Source: a bacterium 1XD42-54
Lineage (GTDB): Bacteria; Bacillota; Clostridia; Lachnospirales; Lachnospiraceae
Reading direction: 5' to 3'
Assembly: GCA_003612585.1 (NCBI GenBank)
Contig: RAZH01000004.1
Coordinates: 1-64,000 of the forward strand
DNA length: 64,000 nt
Part shown: one piece after another, positions 19,552 through 30,920 of the stretch
Layout of the letters: every line of letters begins with the position of its first letter
How positions within the stretch are numbered: the first letter of the stretch is position 1
Program-made: the position numbers and the translations under genes
Notes under the pieces: model-generated
Databases searched by the model: none
Told to the model about the DNA's origin: nothing
Seen by the model: only the letters and a program-made list of their open reading frames with translations

Positions 19552-20358
19552 ATGAACTACAGAGAAAAATTAAAAGATAAAAAACGAATCATCATTAAAA
19601 TCGGAAGCTCTTCAATTACGCACAGCGAAACAGGAGCTTTGAATCTGACAAAGCTCGAGATTTTGGTGCGGGAGCTCTGTGACATAAAAAATATGGGAAA
19701 GGATGTCATCCTGGTGTCTTCCGGAGCAATCGCAGTGGGACGCCAGGCCATCGGTTTCCATCACAGGCCGGTCAAAGTGTCTGAGAAACAGGCTTGTGCG
19801 GCGATTGGACAGGCGCAGCTGATGATGATCTACCAGAAGCTGTTTAGTGAATATGGACACAGGGCGGCTCAGGTACTCATGACTAAAAATACAATGACGG
19901 ATGAAGTGAGCAGAAACAATGCCTGCAATACATTTGAAGAGCTTCTGGCGCTTGGGACGATTCCGATTGTAAACGAGAACGATACGGTTTCTACATATGA
20001 AATTCAGTTTGGCGACAATGATACGCTGTCTGCCATTGTATCCGCGCTGGTTGGCGCAGATCTACTTATTCTTCTGTCAGATATTGATGGGTTATATACC
20101 GACGATCCGCGGAAGAATCCAGGAGCGGAGTTTATAGATTTAGTGGAAGCGTTGGATGAACGGCTTATGCTTATGGGAAAAGGCAGTGGAAGCGACGTCG
20201 GCACCGGGGGAATGGCGACAAAGCTCTCGGCTGCGAAAATTGCGACTGCTTCCGGTGCAGATATGGTGATTGCAAACGGCGGGGATTTCCATGTGATACA
20301 CCGCATTTTACAGGGAGCGGCTATCGGAACGCTGTTTCTCGGCAAAGATTGTGAATGA
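19552..20358 (+). CDS. proB: Glutamate 5-kinase
   Basis: RIIIKIGSSSIT, VSSGAIAVGRQAIG, VNENDTVSTYEIQFGDNDTLSAIVSALVGADLLILLSDIDGLYTDDPRKNP. Confidence 0.95.
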   Translation: MNYREKLKDKKRIIIKIGSSSITHSETGALNLTKLEILVRELCDIKNMGKDVILVSSGAIAVGRQAIGFHHRPVKVSEKQACAAIGQAQLMMIYQKLFSEYGHRAAQVLMTKNTMTDEVSRNNACNTFEELLALGTIPIVNENDTVSTYEIQFGDNDTLSAIVSALVGADLLILLSDIDGLYTDDPRKNPGAEFIDLVEALDERLMLMGKGSGSDVGTGGMATKLSAAKIATASGADMVIANGGDFHVIHRILQGAAIGTLFLGKDCE

Positions 20359-20387
20359 TATTTACAGAAAGCAGGTTGGAAGAAAGT

Positions 20388-20606
20388 ATGGATAACAAAA
20401 AACTGGACAGAATCAATGCACTTGCGAGAAAAGCAAAGGCGGAAGGTTTGACAGAGGCAGAGCGAAAGGAGCAGGCAGAGCTCCGATCGGAATATATTGC
20501 GGCAGTACGTGCAAATCTGCGAGGTCAGCTCGATCAGATTGATATTGTAAACAAAGATGGAAAAATTGAAAATCTGGGTGAAAAATATGGAAAAAAAGGA
20601 CATTAG
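20388..20606 (+). CDS. DUF896 family protein
   Basis: [51 protein letters not shown]. Confidence 0.92.
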   Translation: MDNKKLDRINALARKAKAEGLTEAERKEQAELRSEYIAAVRANLRGQLDQIDIVNKDGKIENLGEKYGKKGH

Positions 20607-22383
20607 AAAGCTGGTTGCAGCAAAGCGAAAGACACTTTCTCAGACGGAAGTGGAAACAAAGAGCCGGATCATCTGTGAGCAGATCATGAAAATGGAAGCG
20701 TTTCAGAAAGCTTCCTGTATTTTTGTTTATATGGGGTGCAAAGGTGAGGTCTCTACAGAGCCGTTGATTGAGGAGGCATGGAGACTTGGAAAGAAAGTGG
20801 CGGCTCCGAGGGTATGCGGGGAGGATATGAATTATTATTATATAACTTCCTATGAAGATACCGCTCCGGGTTACTTTGACATTCCGGAGCCGGTTGCTGG
20901 TACAGCAGAGGCAGCAGATGAAGAAGCGCTGCTGATCGTTCCGGGTGTCGGATTTGATCAGCAGCGCCATCGTTGTGGCTATGGAAAAGGGTTCTATGAC
21001 AGATATCTTTCGCAGCATCAGAAGCATACAACACTTGCCGCGGCATTTGAATTCCAGATGATGGAAGAAGTGCCTGCGGATGTCCACGATATTTTTCCAC
21101 AGTATCTTATAACGGAAGAGCGTTTTTTCGCTGATTCGAATGTTCTTTTGGAATCAATTGGACAGGCTGCAAAAGAAACGGAGCCTCAGCTGCGAAAGCT
21201 CTCTACGGCAGCCAAAAATCAGGCTCTTTTAAAAGCAGCGGAGTATCTTGAACAGTACCGAGGAAAAATTCTGGACGCAAATGCACAGGATATTCAAAAG
21301 GCAAGAGAAAACCAGATGCCGGAAGGACTGGTGGATCGTTTGTTACTTAATGACAGCCGGATCGAGGGAATGAGTGAAGGGCTGCGGCAGATCGCGAGAC
21401 TGGATGATCCGGTTGGCGAGATTATGGAAATGAAAAAGCGTCCGAATGGCCTGATGATTGGCAAAAAACGGGTTCCGCTCGGCGTGGTCGGCATCATCTA
21501 TGAATCCAGACCAAATGTGACGGCAGACGCGTTCGGACTTTGTTTTAAAACAGGAAATGCAGTGATTCTCAAAGGGGGAAGCGATGCAATCCATTCAAAC
21601 CGGGCAATTGTGGATGTCCTGTGTCACGCGCTTCAGGACTGCGGCATACCGTCTGCCGCACTGCAGCTGATCGGGGTGACGGACCGCGAGACAACGGCCC
21701 GTTTTATGAAACTGAAGCAGTATGTGGATGTTCTGATTCCACGCGGCGGTGCCGGGCTGATTCGCGCGGTGGTGGAAGGCAGTACAATTCCGGTAATTGA
21801 AACAGGAACCGGAAACTGCCATATTTACGTGGATGAAACGGCAGATCTTGAGATGGCGGCAGATATCATAAACAATGCCAAAACACAGCGAATTGGCGTC
21901 TGCAACGCATGTGAGTCGATCGTTGTCCACGAAAAAATCGAAAAAGTATTTTTGTCTGTACTGAAGCAGAAGCTCGATGCGCATAACGTAGAACTGCGCT
22001 GTGATAAGCAGGCGCTTTCCTGTATAGATGGAGGCGTGCCTGCTTCAGAAGAGGACTGGGGCAGAGAATATCTTGATTATATTCTTTCTGTAAAGACCGT
22101 ATCGTCGATTGAGGAAGCGATTGCGCACATCAACCGTTACAATACCGGGCATTCGGAGGCGATCATAACAAAGGATTACGCAAATGCCATGCGGTTTCTC
22201 AATGAGATTGACGCGGCAGCCGTCTATGTAAATGCATCCACGCGGTTTACGGATGGATTCGAATTTGGTTTTGGAGCTGAGATTGGCATCAGTACGCAGA
22301 AGCTCCATGCGCGCGGTCCGATGGGACTTGAAGCGCTGACAACCACAAAATATATCATTTTCGGAAATGGACAGACGCGGTAA
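20587..22383 (+). CDS. proA: Fusion: 5-formyltetrahydrofolate cyclo-ligase (N-term) and glutamate-5-semialdehyde dehydrogenase ProA (C-term)
   Basis: N-term [24 protein letters not shown] (cyclo-ligase), C-term [36 protein letters not shown] and [23 protein letters not shown] (ProA), one open frame. Confidence 0.93.
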   Translation: MEKKDIRKLVAAKRKTLSQTEVETKSRIICEQIMKMEAFQKASCIFVYMGCKGEVSTEPLIEEAWRLGKKVAAPRVCGEDMNYYYITSYEDTAPGYFDIPEPVAGTAEAADEEALLIVPGVGFDQQRHRCGYGKGFYDRYLSQHQKHTTLAAAFEFQMMEEVPADVHDIFPQYLITEERFFADSNVLLESIGQAAKETEPQLRKLSTAAKNQALLKAAEYLEQYRGKILDANAQDIQKARENQMPEGLVDRLLLNDSRIEGMSEGLRQIARLDDPVGEIMEMKKRPNGLMIGKKRVPLGVVGIIYESRPNVTADAFGLCFKTGNAVILKGGSDAIHSNRAIVDVLCHALQDCGIPSAALQLIGVTDRETTARFMKLKQYVDVLIPRGGAGLIRAVVEGSTIPVIETGTGNCHIYVDETADLEMAADIINNAKTQRIGVCNACESIVVHEKIEKVFLSVLKQKLDAHNVELRCDKQALSCIDGGVPASEEDWGREYLDYILSVKTVSSIEEAIAHINRYNTGHSEAIITKDYANAMRFLNEIDAAAVYVNASTRFTDGFEFGFGAEIGISTQKLHARGPMGLEALTTTKYIIFGNGQTR

Positions 22384-22434
22384 AAACTGTTTCTTTTAAA
22401 ATTTGTATGGCAGAAGGGATAAAAGTCAATAAAC

Positions 22435-23886
22435 ATGTACAACGAAATTGATTTAGACAGAATAGATCTGACCCAGGAGGCGCCGGCACAAGAGCCGGTA
22501 CGGCAATATTATTTTATGGCGAAATGCCGAAAATGGGTACAGGAATTTGAAACAAAGAACAAGAGGCGTCCAACCGCATGTATTCAGACCTTTGGTTGTC
22601 AGATGAATGAACGTGATTCAGAAAAAATGCGCGGTATCCTGGAAAATATCGGGTATGAGCTGACGAAAACGGAGGAGGCAGATTTTGTTCTGTACAACAC
22701 GTGTACTGTGCGGGAAAATGCAAATCTGAAGGTATATGGACATCTTGGTTATCTCTCAGGTCTTAAGAAAAAGAATCCGCAGATGGTAATCGCCCTTTGC
22801 GGCTGTATGATGCAGGAGCCGGATGTAGCAGAGAAAATCCGGACAAGCTACCGTTATGTAGATCTTGTATTTGGAACCCACAATATTTTTAAATTTGCAG
22901 AGCTTCTGGTGACTGCGCTGGAATCTGACCGCATGGTGATGGATCTGTGGAAGGATACGGATAAGATTGTGGAGGATCTGCCAGCAGAACGGACCTATCC
23001 TTTCAAATCAGGAGTCAATATCATGTTTGGCTGCAATAATTTTTGCAGCTATTGTATTGTGCCGTATGTGCGGGGCCGGGAGCGGAGCCGGAAGCCGGAG
23101 GATATTATCCGGGAGATTGAAGGTCTGGTGGCAGACGGGGTAGTTGAGGTCATGCTGCTCGGACAGAACGTGAATTCTTACGGAAAAAATCTGGAGGAGC
23201 CGGTTTCGTTTGCACAGCTTCTTCAAATGGTAGAGCAGATCAATGGACTGAAGCGGATTCGGTTTATGACTTCGCATCCAAAAGATCTGTCGGATGATCT
23301 GATTGCAGTGATGAAGGATTCCAAAAAAATCTGCCGTCATCTGCATTTGCCGCTGCAGTCGGGAAGTACTGAGATTTTGAAAAAGATGAACCGCCGTTAC
23401 ACGAAGGAGCAATATCTGGCTCTGGCCGCAAAAATACGGGAAGCCATGCCGGATATTTCCATTACAACGGATATTATTGTAGGATTTCCGGGGGAGCGTG
23501 AGGAAGACTTCCAGGAGACGCTGGACGTTGTGCGCAAAGTGCGTTATGACAGTGCCTTTACGTTTATCTATTCCAAACGAACCGGGACACCGGCTGCTGC
23601 GATGGAAAATCAGGTGCCTGGCGATGTTGTAAAAGACCGTTTTAACCGGCTTCTCGCACTGGTGCAGGAGATTTCAAAAGAGCAGTCAGAAAAAGTGCAG
23701 GGACAGGTTTTGCCGGTTCTGGTTGAACAGCAAAATGAGCAGGATGATTCCTTGGTCACAGGACGGCTCAGCAATAACCTGCTGGTCCATTTTCCGGGTA
23801 ATAAAGAGATGATCGGAACGATTGTAGATGTACATCTGAAGGAATGCAAAGGATTTTATTATCTTGGAGAATCCATGATTCAATAA
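22435..23886 (+). CDS. miaB: tRNA-2-methylthio-N6-dimethylallyladenosine synthase
   Basis: QTFGCQMNERDSEKMRG, radical SAM CNNFCSYCIVPYVRGRERSR. Confidence 0.96.
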   Translation: MYNEIDLDRIDLTQEAPAQEPVRQYYFMAKCRKWVQEFETKNKRRPTACIQTFGCQMNERDSEKMRGILENIGYELTKTEEADFVLYNTCTVRENANLKVYGHLGYLSGLKKKNPQMVIALCGCMMQEPDVAEKIRTSYRYVDLVFGTHNIFKFAELLVTALESDRMVMDLWKDTDKIVEDLPAERTYPFKSGVNIMFGCNNFCSYCIVPYVRGRERSRKPEDIIREIEGLVADGVVEVMLLGQNVNSYGKNLEEPVSFAQLLQMVEQINGLKRIRFMTSHPKDLSDDLIAVMKDSKKICRHLHLPLQSGSTEILKKMNRRYTKEQYLALAAKIREAMPDISITTDIIVGFPGEREEDFQETLDVVRKVRYDSAFTFIYSKRTGTPAAAMENQVPGDVVKDRFNRLLALVQEISKEQSEKVQGQVLPVLVEQQNEQDDSLVTGRLSNNLLVHFPGNKEMIGTIVDVHLKECKGFYYLGESMIQ

Positions 23887-23956
23887 TTCACAGAAACCGG
23901 GGCTGTCTGCATGAAAAAATTTTTATTGCAACAGTCCCCATACAGAAGGAGAAAAA

Positions 23957-26605
23957 ATGGCACAATTAACCCCAATGATGCAGCAATACATGCAGACAAA
24001 GGAGCAGTATCGAGACTGTATCCTGTTTTACCGTCTGGGCGACTTCTACGAAATGTTTTTCGAGGATGCGCTGACTGCATCAAAGGAACTGGAGATCACT
24101 CTGACCGGCAAGGACTGCGGTCAGGAGGAGCGCGCGCCGATGTGCGGCGTACCGCATCATGCGGTGGATGGATATCTGAACAAGCTTGTAGCAAAGGGCT
24201 ATAAAGTAGCGATCTGTGAGCAGGTCGAGGATCCGAAACAGGCAAAAGGAATCGTAAAACGCGAGGTGATCCGCATTGTCACACCAGGCACGAATTTAAA
24301 TACGCAGGCGCTGGATGAGACGAAAAATAATTATCTGATGTGTATTGTATACATGGCAGACCGGTACGGGATTTCCGTGGCTGACATTACAACAGGAGAG
24401 TATTTGGTGACTGAGCTAGACGGTGAGCGGAAACTTTTTGATGAGATTATGAAGTTTTCTCCGTCTGAGATTATCTGCAATCACTCTTTTTATGTCAGCG
24501 GAATTGATCTGGAGGATATGAAAGAACGTCTGGGGATTACCGTGTATGCGCTGGATTCCTGGTATTTTGACGACGCGATGTGCGCCCAGCTCCTAAAGGA
24601 ACAGTTTCACGTCTCCGCGCTCGACGGGCTTGGGATATCCGACTATAACTGCGGTGTGATTGCTTCTGGCGCACTCTTGAAATATCTGATGGAAACACAG
24701 AAAACTTCCATTGCAAATCTTACACAGCTTACCCCTTATTCGATTGGCAAATATATGATTTTAGACAGTTCTACGAGACGTAATCTGGAGCTGTGTGAAA
24801 CTTTGCGCGAAAAAAATAAGAGGGGATCGCTTTTATGGGTGTTGGATAAGACAAAGACAGCCATGGGAGCCCGTCTGCTGCGCAAATATGTAGAACAGCC
24901 GCTGATTGAAAAAGAGGAGATTCAGGCGCGACTTGATGCAGTGGAAGAGTTGAAAAACAATGCCATTACCAGAGAAGAGATCCGGGAATACCTGAATCCT
25001 GTTTACGATCTGGAACGTCTGATCAGCCGTATCAGCTATCAGAGCGCAAATCCGCGTGACATGATTGCGTTCAAGACTTCTCTTTCCATGCTTCCGCACA
25101 TCAAGTATCTGATGAAAAGCCTGAAAGCGCCGCTGCTTTGTAAGCTGGAGGCAGAGCTGGATGAACTGGCTGATCTGTGTCAGTTGATTGATGCGTCGAT
25201 TGTCGAGGAGCCTCCGATCGGAATCCGCGATGGAGGCATTATCAAAGAAGGCTACCATGAGGAAGTAGACAAGCTGCGCAATGCCAAGACGGAGGGAAAG
25301 AACTGGCTGGCTCAGCTGGAAGCGCAGGAGCGTGAAAAGACAGGCATTAAGACTTTAAAAATCAAATTTAACAAGGTGTTTGGCTATTATCTGGAGGTCA
25401 CAAATTCATACCGTGATATGGTTCCGGATTATTATACGCGCAAACAGACGCTCGCGAACGCGGAACGCTATATCACTCCGGAATTAAAAGAACTCGAAGA
25501 CATGATTCTCGGAGCAGAGGATAAGCTGTTTTCATTGGAATACGGTCTTTATGTTGAGCTTCGAAATAAAGTGGCGCAGGAGATTGTGCGGATTTTGCAG
25601 ACTGCAAAGGCAGTGGCGGGGATTGACGTATTTGCATCCCTGGCGCTGGTGGCAGAGCGCAGCAACTATGTCAAGCCGTCTGTGAATGAAAAGGGCTTGA
25701 TTGACATCAGAGGCGGACGGCATCCTGTTGTGGAAAAGATGATTCCGAACGATATGTTCATTGCCAATGACACGTATCTTGACAATACAAAAAGCCGTGT
25801 TTCGATCATCACAGGTCCGAACATGGCGGGAAAATCTACTTATATGCGCCAGACAGCCCTGATTGTTCTTATGGCGCAGATCGGCAGCTTTGTACCGGCA
25901 GCCAGTGCCAAAATCGGTCTGGCAGACCGGATTTTTACGAGAGTTGGCGCTTCGGACGATCTGGCAAGCGGACAGAGTACATTTATGGTTGAAATGACTG
26001 AGGTGGCGAATATCCTGCGCAATGCGACCAGAAACAGTCTGCTGATTCTGGATGAGATCGGGCGTGGAACCAGCACGTTTGACGGGCTGAGCATTGCCTG
26101 GGCAGTTGTGGAGCATATCAGCAATCCAAAGCTTCTCGGGGCAAAGACGCTTTTTGCCACGCATTATCATGAGCTGACCGAGCTGGAAGGCAAGCTTCCG
26201 GGCGTGAACAATTACTGCATAGCAGTCAAGGAAAAAGGGGACGATATTGTTTTTCTGAGAAAGATTATCAAGGGCGGCGCAGATAAAAGTTACGGTATTC
26301 AGGTGGCGAAGCTGGCCGGAGTACCAGAAAGTGTGATCGGGCGTGCAAAGGAACTTGCGGAAGAGCTGACAAATGCGGATATTACAGTCAAGGTACAGGA
26401 GATTGGCGCAGACAGTCAGAAGGCCCAAAAAGCAAAACCGAAAAAATATGATCCGGTCGATATGGACCAGATGTCACTGTTTGATACAGTCAGTGAATCG
26501 GATGTGATCCGGGAGCTGCAGGAGATCAATGTGTCGAATCTGACGCCGATTGATGCGCTCAATACAATCTATCATCTGCAAAATAAGCTGAAAAACAGGT
26601 GGTAA
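23957..26605 (+). CDS. mutS: DNA mismatch repair protein MutS
   Basis: TGPNMAGKSTYMRQ, DEIGRGTSTFDGLSIAWAVVEH. Confidence 0.98.
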   Translation: MAQLTPMMQQYMQTKEQYRDCILFYRLGDFYEMFFEDALTASKELEITLTGKDCGQEERAPMCGVPHHAVDGYLNKLVAKGYKVAICEQVEDPKQAKGIVKREVIRIVTPGTNLNTQALDETKNNYLMCIVYMADRYGISVADITTGEYLVTELDGERKLFDEIMKFSPSEIICNHSFYVSGIDLEDMKERLGITVYALDSWYFDDAMCAQLLKEQFHVSALDGLGISDYNCGVIASGALLKYLMETQKTSIANLTQLTPYSIGKYMILDSSTRRNLELCETLREKNKRGSLLWVLDKTKTAMGARLLRKYVEQPLIEKEEIQARLDAVEELKNNAITREEIREYLNPVYDLERLISRISYQSANPRDMIAFKTSLSMLPHIKYLMKSLKAPLLCKLEAELDELADLCQLIDASIVEEPPIGIRDGGIIKEGYHEEVDKLRNAKTEGKNWLAQLEAQEREKTGIKTLKIKFNKVFGYYLEVTNSYRDMVPDYYTRKQTLANAERYITPELKELEDMILGAEDKLFSLEYGLYVELRNKVAQEIVRILQTAKAVAGIDVFASLALVAERSNYVKPSVNEKGLIDIRGGRHPVVEKMIPNDMFIANDTYLDNTKSRVSIITGPNMAGKSTYMRQTALIVLMAQIGSFVPAASAKIGLADRIFTRVGASDDLASGQSTFMVEMTEVANILRNATRNSLLILDEIGRGTSTFDGLSIAWAVVEHISNPKLLGAKTLFATHYHELTELEGKLPGVNNYCIAVKEKGDDIVFLRKIIKGGADKSYGIQVAKLAGVPESVIGRAKELAEELTNADITVKVQEIGADSQKAQKAKPKKYDPVDMDQMSLFDTVSESDVIRELQEINVSNLTPIDALNTIYHLQNKLKNRW

Positions 26606-26620
26606 TACCGGGAGGAAACC

Positions 26621-28582
26621 ATGAATCAGATTACACTTTTGAGTCAGGATACAATTGATAAAATTGCAGCGGGAGAGGTTGTGGAACGTCCGGCTTCGAT
26701 TGTAAAGGAGCTTGTCGAGAATGCGGTGGATGCAGGAGCGAACGCAGTTACGGTGGAGATACGGGACGGTGGAATTTCTCTGATTCGCATCACAGATAAC
26801 GGAAGCGGGATTCCGAAGGAACAGGTACCGGTGGCTTTTTTGCGCCATGCGACGAGCAAGATCCGTACCGTAGACGATCTGCTTACCTCCGGTACGCTTG
26901 GATTTCGCGGAGAGGCGCTATCGAGCATTGCGGCTGTCTGCCAGGTTGAGATGATTACAAAAACAGCGGGAAGTATCACCGGTGTTCGATATGTGATTGA
27001 GGGCGGCGCAGAAAAATCTATGGAGGAGATCGGCGCTCCGGAGGGGACTACGTTCCTGGTACGGAATCTTTTTTACCACACTCCTGCCAGAAAAAAGTTT
27101 TTAAAAACAGGGGCAACAGAGGCCGGTTATGTCAGTGATCTGATCGAGCGGATGGCCCTCTCTCATCCGGAGATTTCGTTCAAGTTTATTCTGAATGGCG
27201 CTTCGAAGCTGCATACGTCGGGCAACTGCAATCTGAAAGATATCGTGTATGGTATTTATGGCAGGGAGATTGCGTCAAATGTGATAAAAATTGACACGGA
27301 GCAGAAAAATGGGATTCAGATCAGCGGTTTTATCGGAAAGCCGGTGATTTCACGCGGAAACCGCAATTATGAGAATTATTTTGTCAATGGCCGCTATGTA
27401 AAAAGTGCGATTGTGTCACGGGCAATTGAGGATGCCTATAAGCCGTTTATGATGAACCATCGGTATCCATTTACTGTTTTGATGGTGCAGATTGATGCGC
27501 AGCAGGTGGATGTAAATGTTCATCCGACGAAGATGGAGGTGCGGTTTGCCAGTCAGACAGACGTCTATGACAGGGTTTATCAGACTGTAAAGGATGCGCT
27601 GGCCGGAAAAGAACTGATACCGGAGTTTACGGTTGAAGCGCTAAAACAGTCGGGAGCGCCGGTCGCCGATATCCTGAAAAGAACAACGGAACCAGTCGAG
27701 ACATCCCCCAAAATGGATTTAAGCAGAAGTTCGGAAGCGGAGCGCACGAAAAAGATGACGTATCCGGAGCCGTTTGAAAAAGTTCGCAGCCAGCTGATTG
27801 CAGAAGCCAACAGTCCGTATGAGCTGAAATATCCGCGCCGGGAGGGGACATTTCGGCCGGTAACCGGAAATATCGGGTATACAGCGCCCGTACATCCGGA
27901 TAAACAAGTGATAGATACGAATGCGACAGTACAACAGGAGCATCCAGAGAGTCAGCCGCATCAGATGGAGCTTTTTGAAGACAGGCTTCTTGATGCCAGA
28001 AACAGAAAACGTCACAAGCTGATTGGGCAGATCTTTGATACGTACTGGTTGGTGGAATTTGACGAAAAGTTGTTTATTATTGACCAGCATGCGGCGCATG
28101 AAAAGGTATATTATGAGCGGTTTATGGAAAAGTACCGCACCAGACAGCAGACAACTCAGATGGTAACTCCACCAGTTATTGTCACGTTGACTCTGCAGGA
28201 AGAAAACGTTTTGAATCAGAACAAAAGTTATTTTGAAGAGGCCGGGTTTGTCATTGAGCATTTTGGAGGCCGCGATTATGCGATCAGCGGCGTGCCGGGA
28301 AATCTGTATGGGATTGCCGACCGGACGCTTTTTACGGAAATACTGGACGGACTTATGGAGACAGGCGGAACAACGTCGCCGGAGTCGGTGCTGGAGAAGA
28401 TCGCGTCCATGTCCTGTAAGGCAGCTGTGAAAGGAAATAACAGGCTGTCAGTACAGGAAGCGGATCATTTGATCGGAGAACTTCTGACGCTGGAAAATCC
28501 ATATAATTGCCCGCATGGCAGGCCAACGATTATTTCCATGACGAAATATGAGCTGGAGAAGAAATTTAAACGGATTGTATAG
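26621..28582 (+). CDS. mutL: DNA mismatch repair protein MutL
   Basis: IAAGEVVERPASIVKELVENAVDAGA, GFRGEALSSI; C-terminal CPHGRPT. Confidence 0.98.
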   Translation: MNQITLLSQDTIDKIAAGEVVERPASIVKELVENAVDAGANAVTVEIRDGGISLIRITDNGSGIPKEQVPVAFLRHATSKIRTVDDLLTSGTLGFRGEALSSIAAVCQVEMITKTAGSITGVRYVIEGGAEKSMEEIGAPEGTTFLVRNLFYHTPARKKFLKTGATEAGYVSDLIERMALSHPEISFKFILNGASKLHTSGNCNLKDIVYGIYGREIASNVIKIDTEQKNGIQISGFIGKPVISRGNRNYENYFVNGRYVKSAIVSRAIEDAYKPFMMNHRYPFTVLMVQIDAQQVDVNVHPTKMEVRFASQTDVYDRVYQTVKDALAGKELIPEFTVEALKQSGAPVADILKRTTEPVETSPKMDLSRSSEAERTKKMTYPEPFEKVRSQLIAEANSPYELKYPRREGTFRPVTGNIGYTAPVHPDKQVIDTNATVQQEHPESQPHQMELFEDRLLDARNRKRHKLIGQIFDTYWLVEFDEKLFIIDQHAAHEKVYYERFMEKYRTRQQTTQMVTPPVIVTLTLQEENVLNQNKSYFEEAGFVIEHFGGRDYAISGVPGNLYGIADRTLFTEILDGLMETGGTTSPESVLEKIASMSCKAAVKGNNRLSVQEADHLIGELLTLENPYNCPHGRPTIISMTKYELEKKFKRIV

Positions 28583-28684
28583 CAAACAGGCAATGTTGCT
28601 TTGCGTGCCGTAACATATCAGAAGTTTTGAACGAATGAGTATTTTCATGAGTTTTATAAATGTGGAAAGGAATCTGGTGCAGTG

Positions 28685-29653
28685 ATGTCAAACGAAAAGA
28701 ATCCTCTGATTATCCTGACAGGACCGACTGCGGTAGGGAAAACAAGGCTTTCTGTGGAGCTTGCAAAACGGATTGGAGGGGAAATTATTTCCGCAGATTC
28801 TATGCAGGTATATCGCAGAATGGATATTGGCTCCGCAAAAGTGCGGCCGGAGGAGAAGCAGGGGATTCGTCACTATCTGATTGATGAATTTGAGCCGAAT
28901 GAGGAATTTCATGTCGTTCGGTTTCAGGAATATGCAAAAAAATATATACAGGAAATCAGGAAAAGAGGGAGGCTTCCGATTCTGGCAGGCGGTACCGGAT
29001 TTTATATTCAGGCTGTGCTGTATGACATTGATTTTACAGAAAATGGAAGTGATCTGTCTTATCGGGAAACGCTTCAGGAATTTGCCAGGGAAAGGGGAAC
29101 AGAATATCTCCATAAGCTTCTGGCCGATGTGGACCCGGAATCAGCCGCAGTGATTCACGCAAACAATGTCAAGCGTGTCATCCGGGCACTGGAATATTTT
29201 CATGAGACAGGAGAACCGATTTCGAGTCATAACGAAAAAGAACGTCAGAAGGCTTCCCCGTATCAGTTTGCTTATTTTGTATTAAATGACCGGAGAGAAC
29301 AGGTTTATCAAAATATTGACAGGCGAGTGGATCAGATGATCGCGGAAGGGCTTCTGGATGAAGTAAAGGCACTTAAGAACGAGGGATGTACCAGAGATAT
29401 GGTTTCCATGCAGGGACTCGGCTATAAAGAGATGCTGGATTATCTGGATGGCCTGTATTCTTTTGAAGAGGCAGTGCGCGTTTTAAAGCGTGATACACGG
29501 CACTTTGCCAAACGTCAACTTACCTGGTTTCGCCGGGAACGCGATGTGACCTGGGTGGATAAAGATAAATTTGAAAATACGGATGAAAAAATCCTGGAAT
29601 ATATGATAACAGAATTGGAGAAAAGAGGCATTTATCATGGAAAAACTGTATGA
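28685..29653 (+). CDS. miaA: tRNA dimethylallyltransferase
   Basis: LTGPTAVGKTRLSVELAKRIGGEIISADSMQVYRRMDIGSAK. Confidence 0.97.
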   Translation: MSNEKNPLIILTGPTAVGKTRLSVELAKRIGGEIISADSMQVYRRMDIGSAKVRPEEKQGIRHYLIDEFEPNEEFHVVRFQEYAKKYIQEIRKRGRLPILAGGTGFYIQAVLYDIDFTENGSDLSYRETLQEFARERGTEYLHKLLADVDPESAAVIHANNVKRVIRALEYFHETGEPISSHNEKERQKASPYQFAYFVLNDRREQVYQNIDRRVDQMIAEGLLDEVKALKNEGCTRDMVSMQGLGYKEMLDYLDGLYSFEEAVRVLKRDTRHFAKRQLTWFRRERDVTWVDKDKFENTDEKILEYMITELEKRGIYHGKTV

Positions 29654-30920
29654 AGCTCTGGGAATCAGTCCTGAGGTATCTGCGTATGCGCAAAAAATTC
29701 TGGCAGGACTTTCGGAGCGTTTTCAGAAGATTGATGAGACAGCAGAATATAATCAGCTGAAAGTAATAAAGGCGATGCAGGATGCAAGAGTCTGCGCAGA
29801 GTGTTTTCAGGCCACAACAGGCTATGGGTATAACGATCTCGGTCGGGAAACACTGGAAAAGGTATATGCAAATGTGTTTCACACAGAGGATGCTCTGGTG
29901 CGTCCGCAGATTACCTGCGGGACACATGCGCTGGCCCTGGCCCTTTCGGCAAATCTTCGTCCGGGAGATGAAATGATCTCAATTTCCGGAAAGCCGTATG
30001 ATACGCTGGAAGAGGTGATCGGCATCCGGCCATCCTGCGGTTCGCTTGCAGAGTACGGTGTGACTTACCGGCAGGTAGAACTTTTGCCGAACGGGACGTT
30101 TGATCTGGAAGGAATCCGCAGTGCACTTGGTGAAAAGACAAAGCTGGTTGCCATTCAGCGTTCCAAAGGCTATCTGACGCGCCCGACGCTTTCTGTAGAG
30201 CAAATTGGGGAGGCGATTGCTTTTGTGAAAAAGATGAATCCGGAAATCATCTGCATGGTGGATAACTGCTACGGAGAATTTGTACAGCAGATGGAACCAA
30301 GTGATTTTGGCGCAGATATGGTAGTTGGTTCCCTGATTAAAAATCCGGGCGGCGGCCTTGCTCCGATTGGGGGATATATTGCCGGAACGAAAACATGTGT
30401 GGAGCGTGCGGCTTATCGTCTGACCTCTCCGGGGATTGGAAAAGAAGTCGGTGCCACGCTTGGCGTCATGCAGTCTTTTTATCAGGGATTGTTTCTTGCT
30501 CCTACGGTGACAGCGGCTGCGCTGAAAGGTGCCATTTTTGCAGCGAATCTTTATGAGTCTTTGGGCTTTCCTGTGGTGCCGGGCGGAAAAGAGGAGCGCT
30601 ATGATATTATTCAGGCAGTAGAATTTGGAAAGCCGGAGGGTGTGATCGCCTTTTGTGAGGGGATTCAGTCAGCTGCTCCGGTGGATAGTTATGTGACGCC
30701 AGAGCCGTGGGCGATGCCAGGCTATGACAGTGATGTGATTATGGCAGCAGGTGCTTTTGTGCAGGGTTCTTCCATTGAGCTGAGCGCAGACGGACCAATC
30801 AAACCGCCGTATGCTGTTTATTTTCAGGGCGGACTTACGTGGCCGCATGCAAAGTTGGGTATTTTGAAATCTTTGCAGCGTCTGTATGAAAAGGGACTTG
30901 TGACATGGGAAAACGCGTAA
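29637..30920 (+). CDS. Methionine gamma-lyase family / aluminium resistance-like PLP protein
   Basis: TGYGYNDLGRETLEKVYANVFHTEDALVRPQ, NPGGGLAPIGGYIAG. Confidence 0.88.
   Translation: MEKLYEALGISPEVSAYAQKILAGLSERFQKIDETAEYNQLKVIKAMQDARVCAECFQATTGYGYNDLGRETLEKVYANVFHTEDALVRPQITCGTHALALALSANLRPGDEMISISGKPYDTLEEVIGIRPSCGSLAEYGVTYRQVELLPNGTFDLEGIRSALGEKTKLVAIQRSKGYLTRPTLSVEQIGEAIAFVKKMNPEIICMVDNCYGEFVQQMEPSDFGADMVVGSLIKNPGGGLAPIGGYIAGTKTCVERAAYRLTSPGIGKEVGATLGVMQSFYQGLFLAPTVTAAALKGAIFAANLYESLGFPVVPGGKEERYDIIQAVEFGKPEGVIAFCEGIQSAAPVDSYVTPEPWAMPGYDSDVIMAAGAFVQGSSIELSADGPIKPPYAVYFQGGLTWPHAKLGILKSLQRLYEKGLVTWENA

Noticed and set aside
23898-23945. Hairpin between miaB and mutS (GGGGCTGT...ACAGTCCCC) as a terminator or regulator
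   Set aside because: Bulged stem without a U tract in the expected place; mutS likely still co-transcribed
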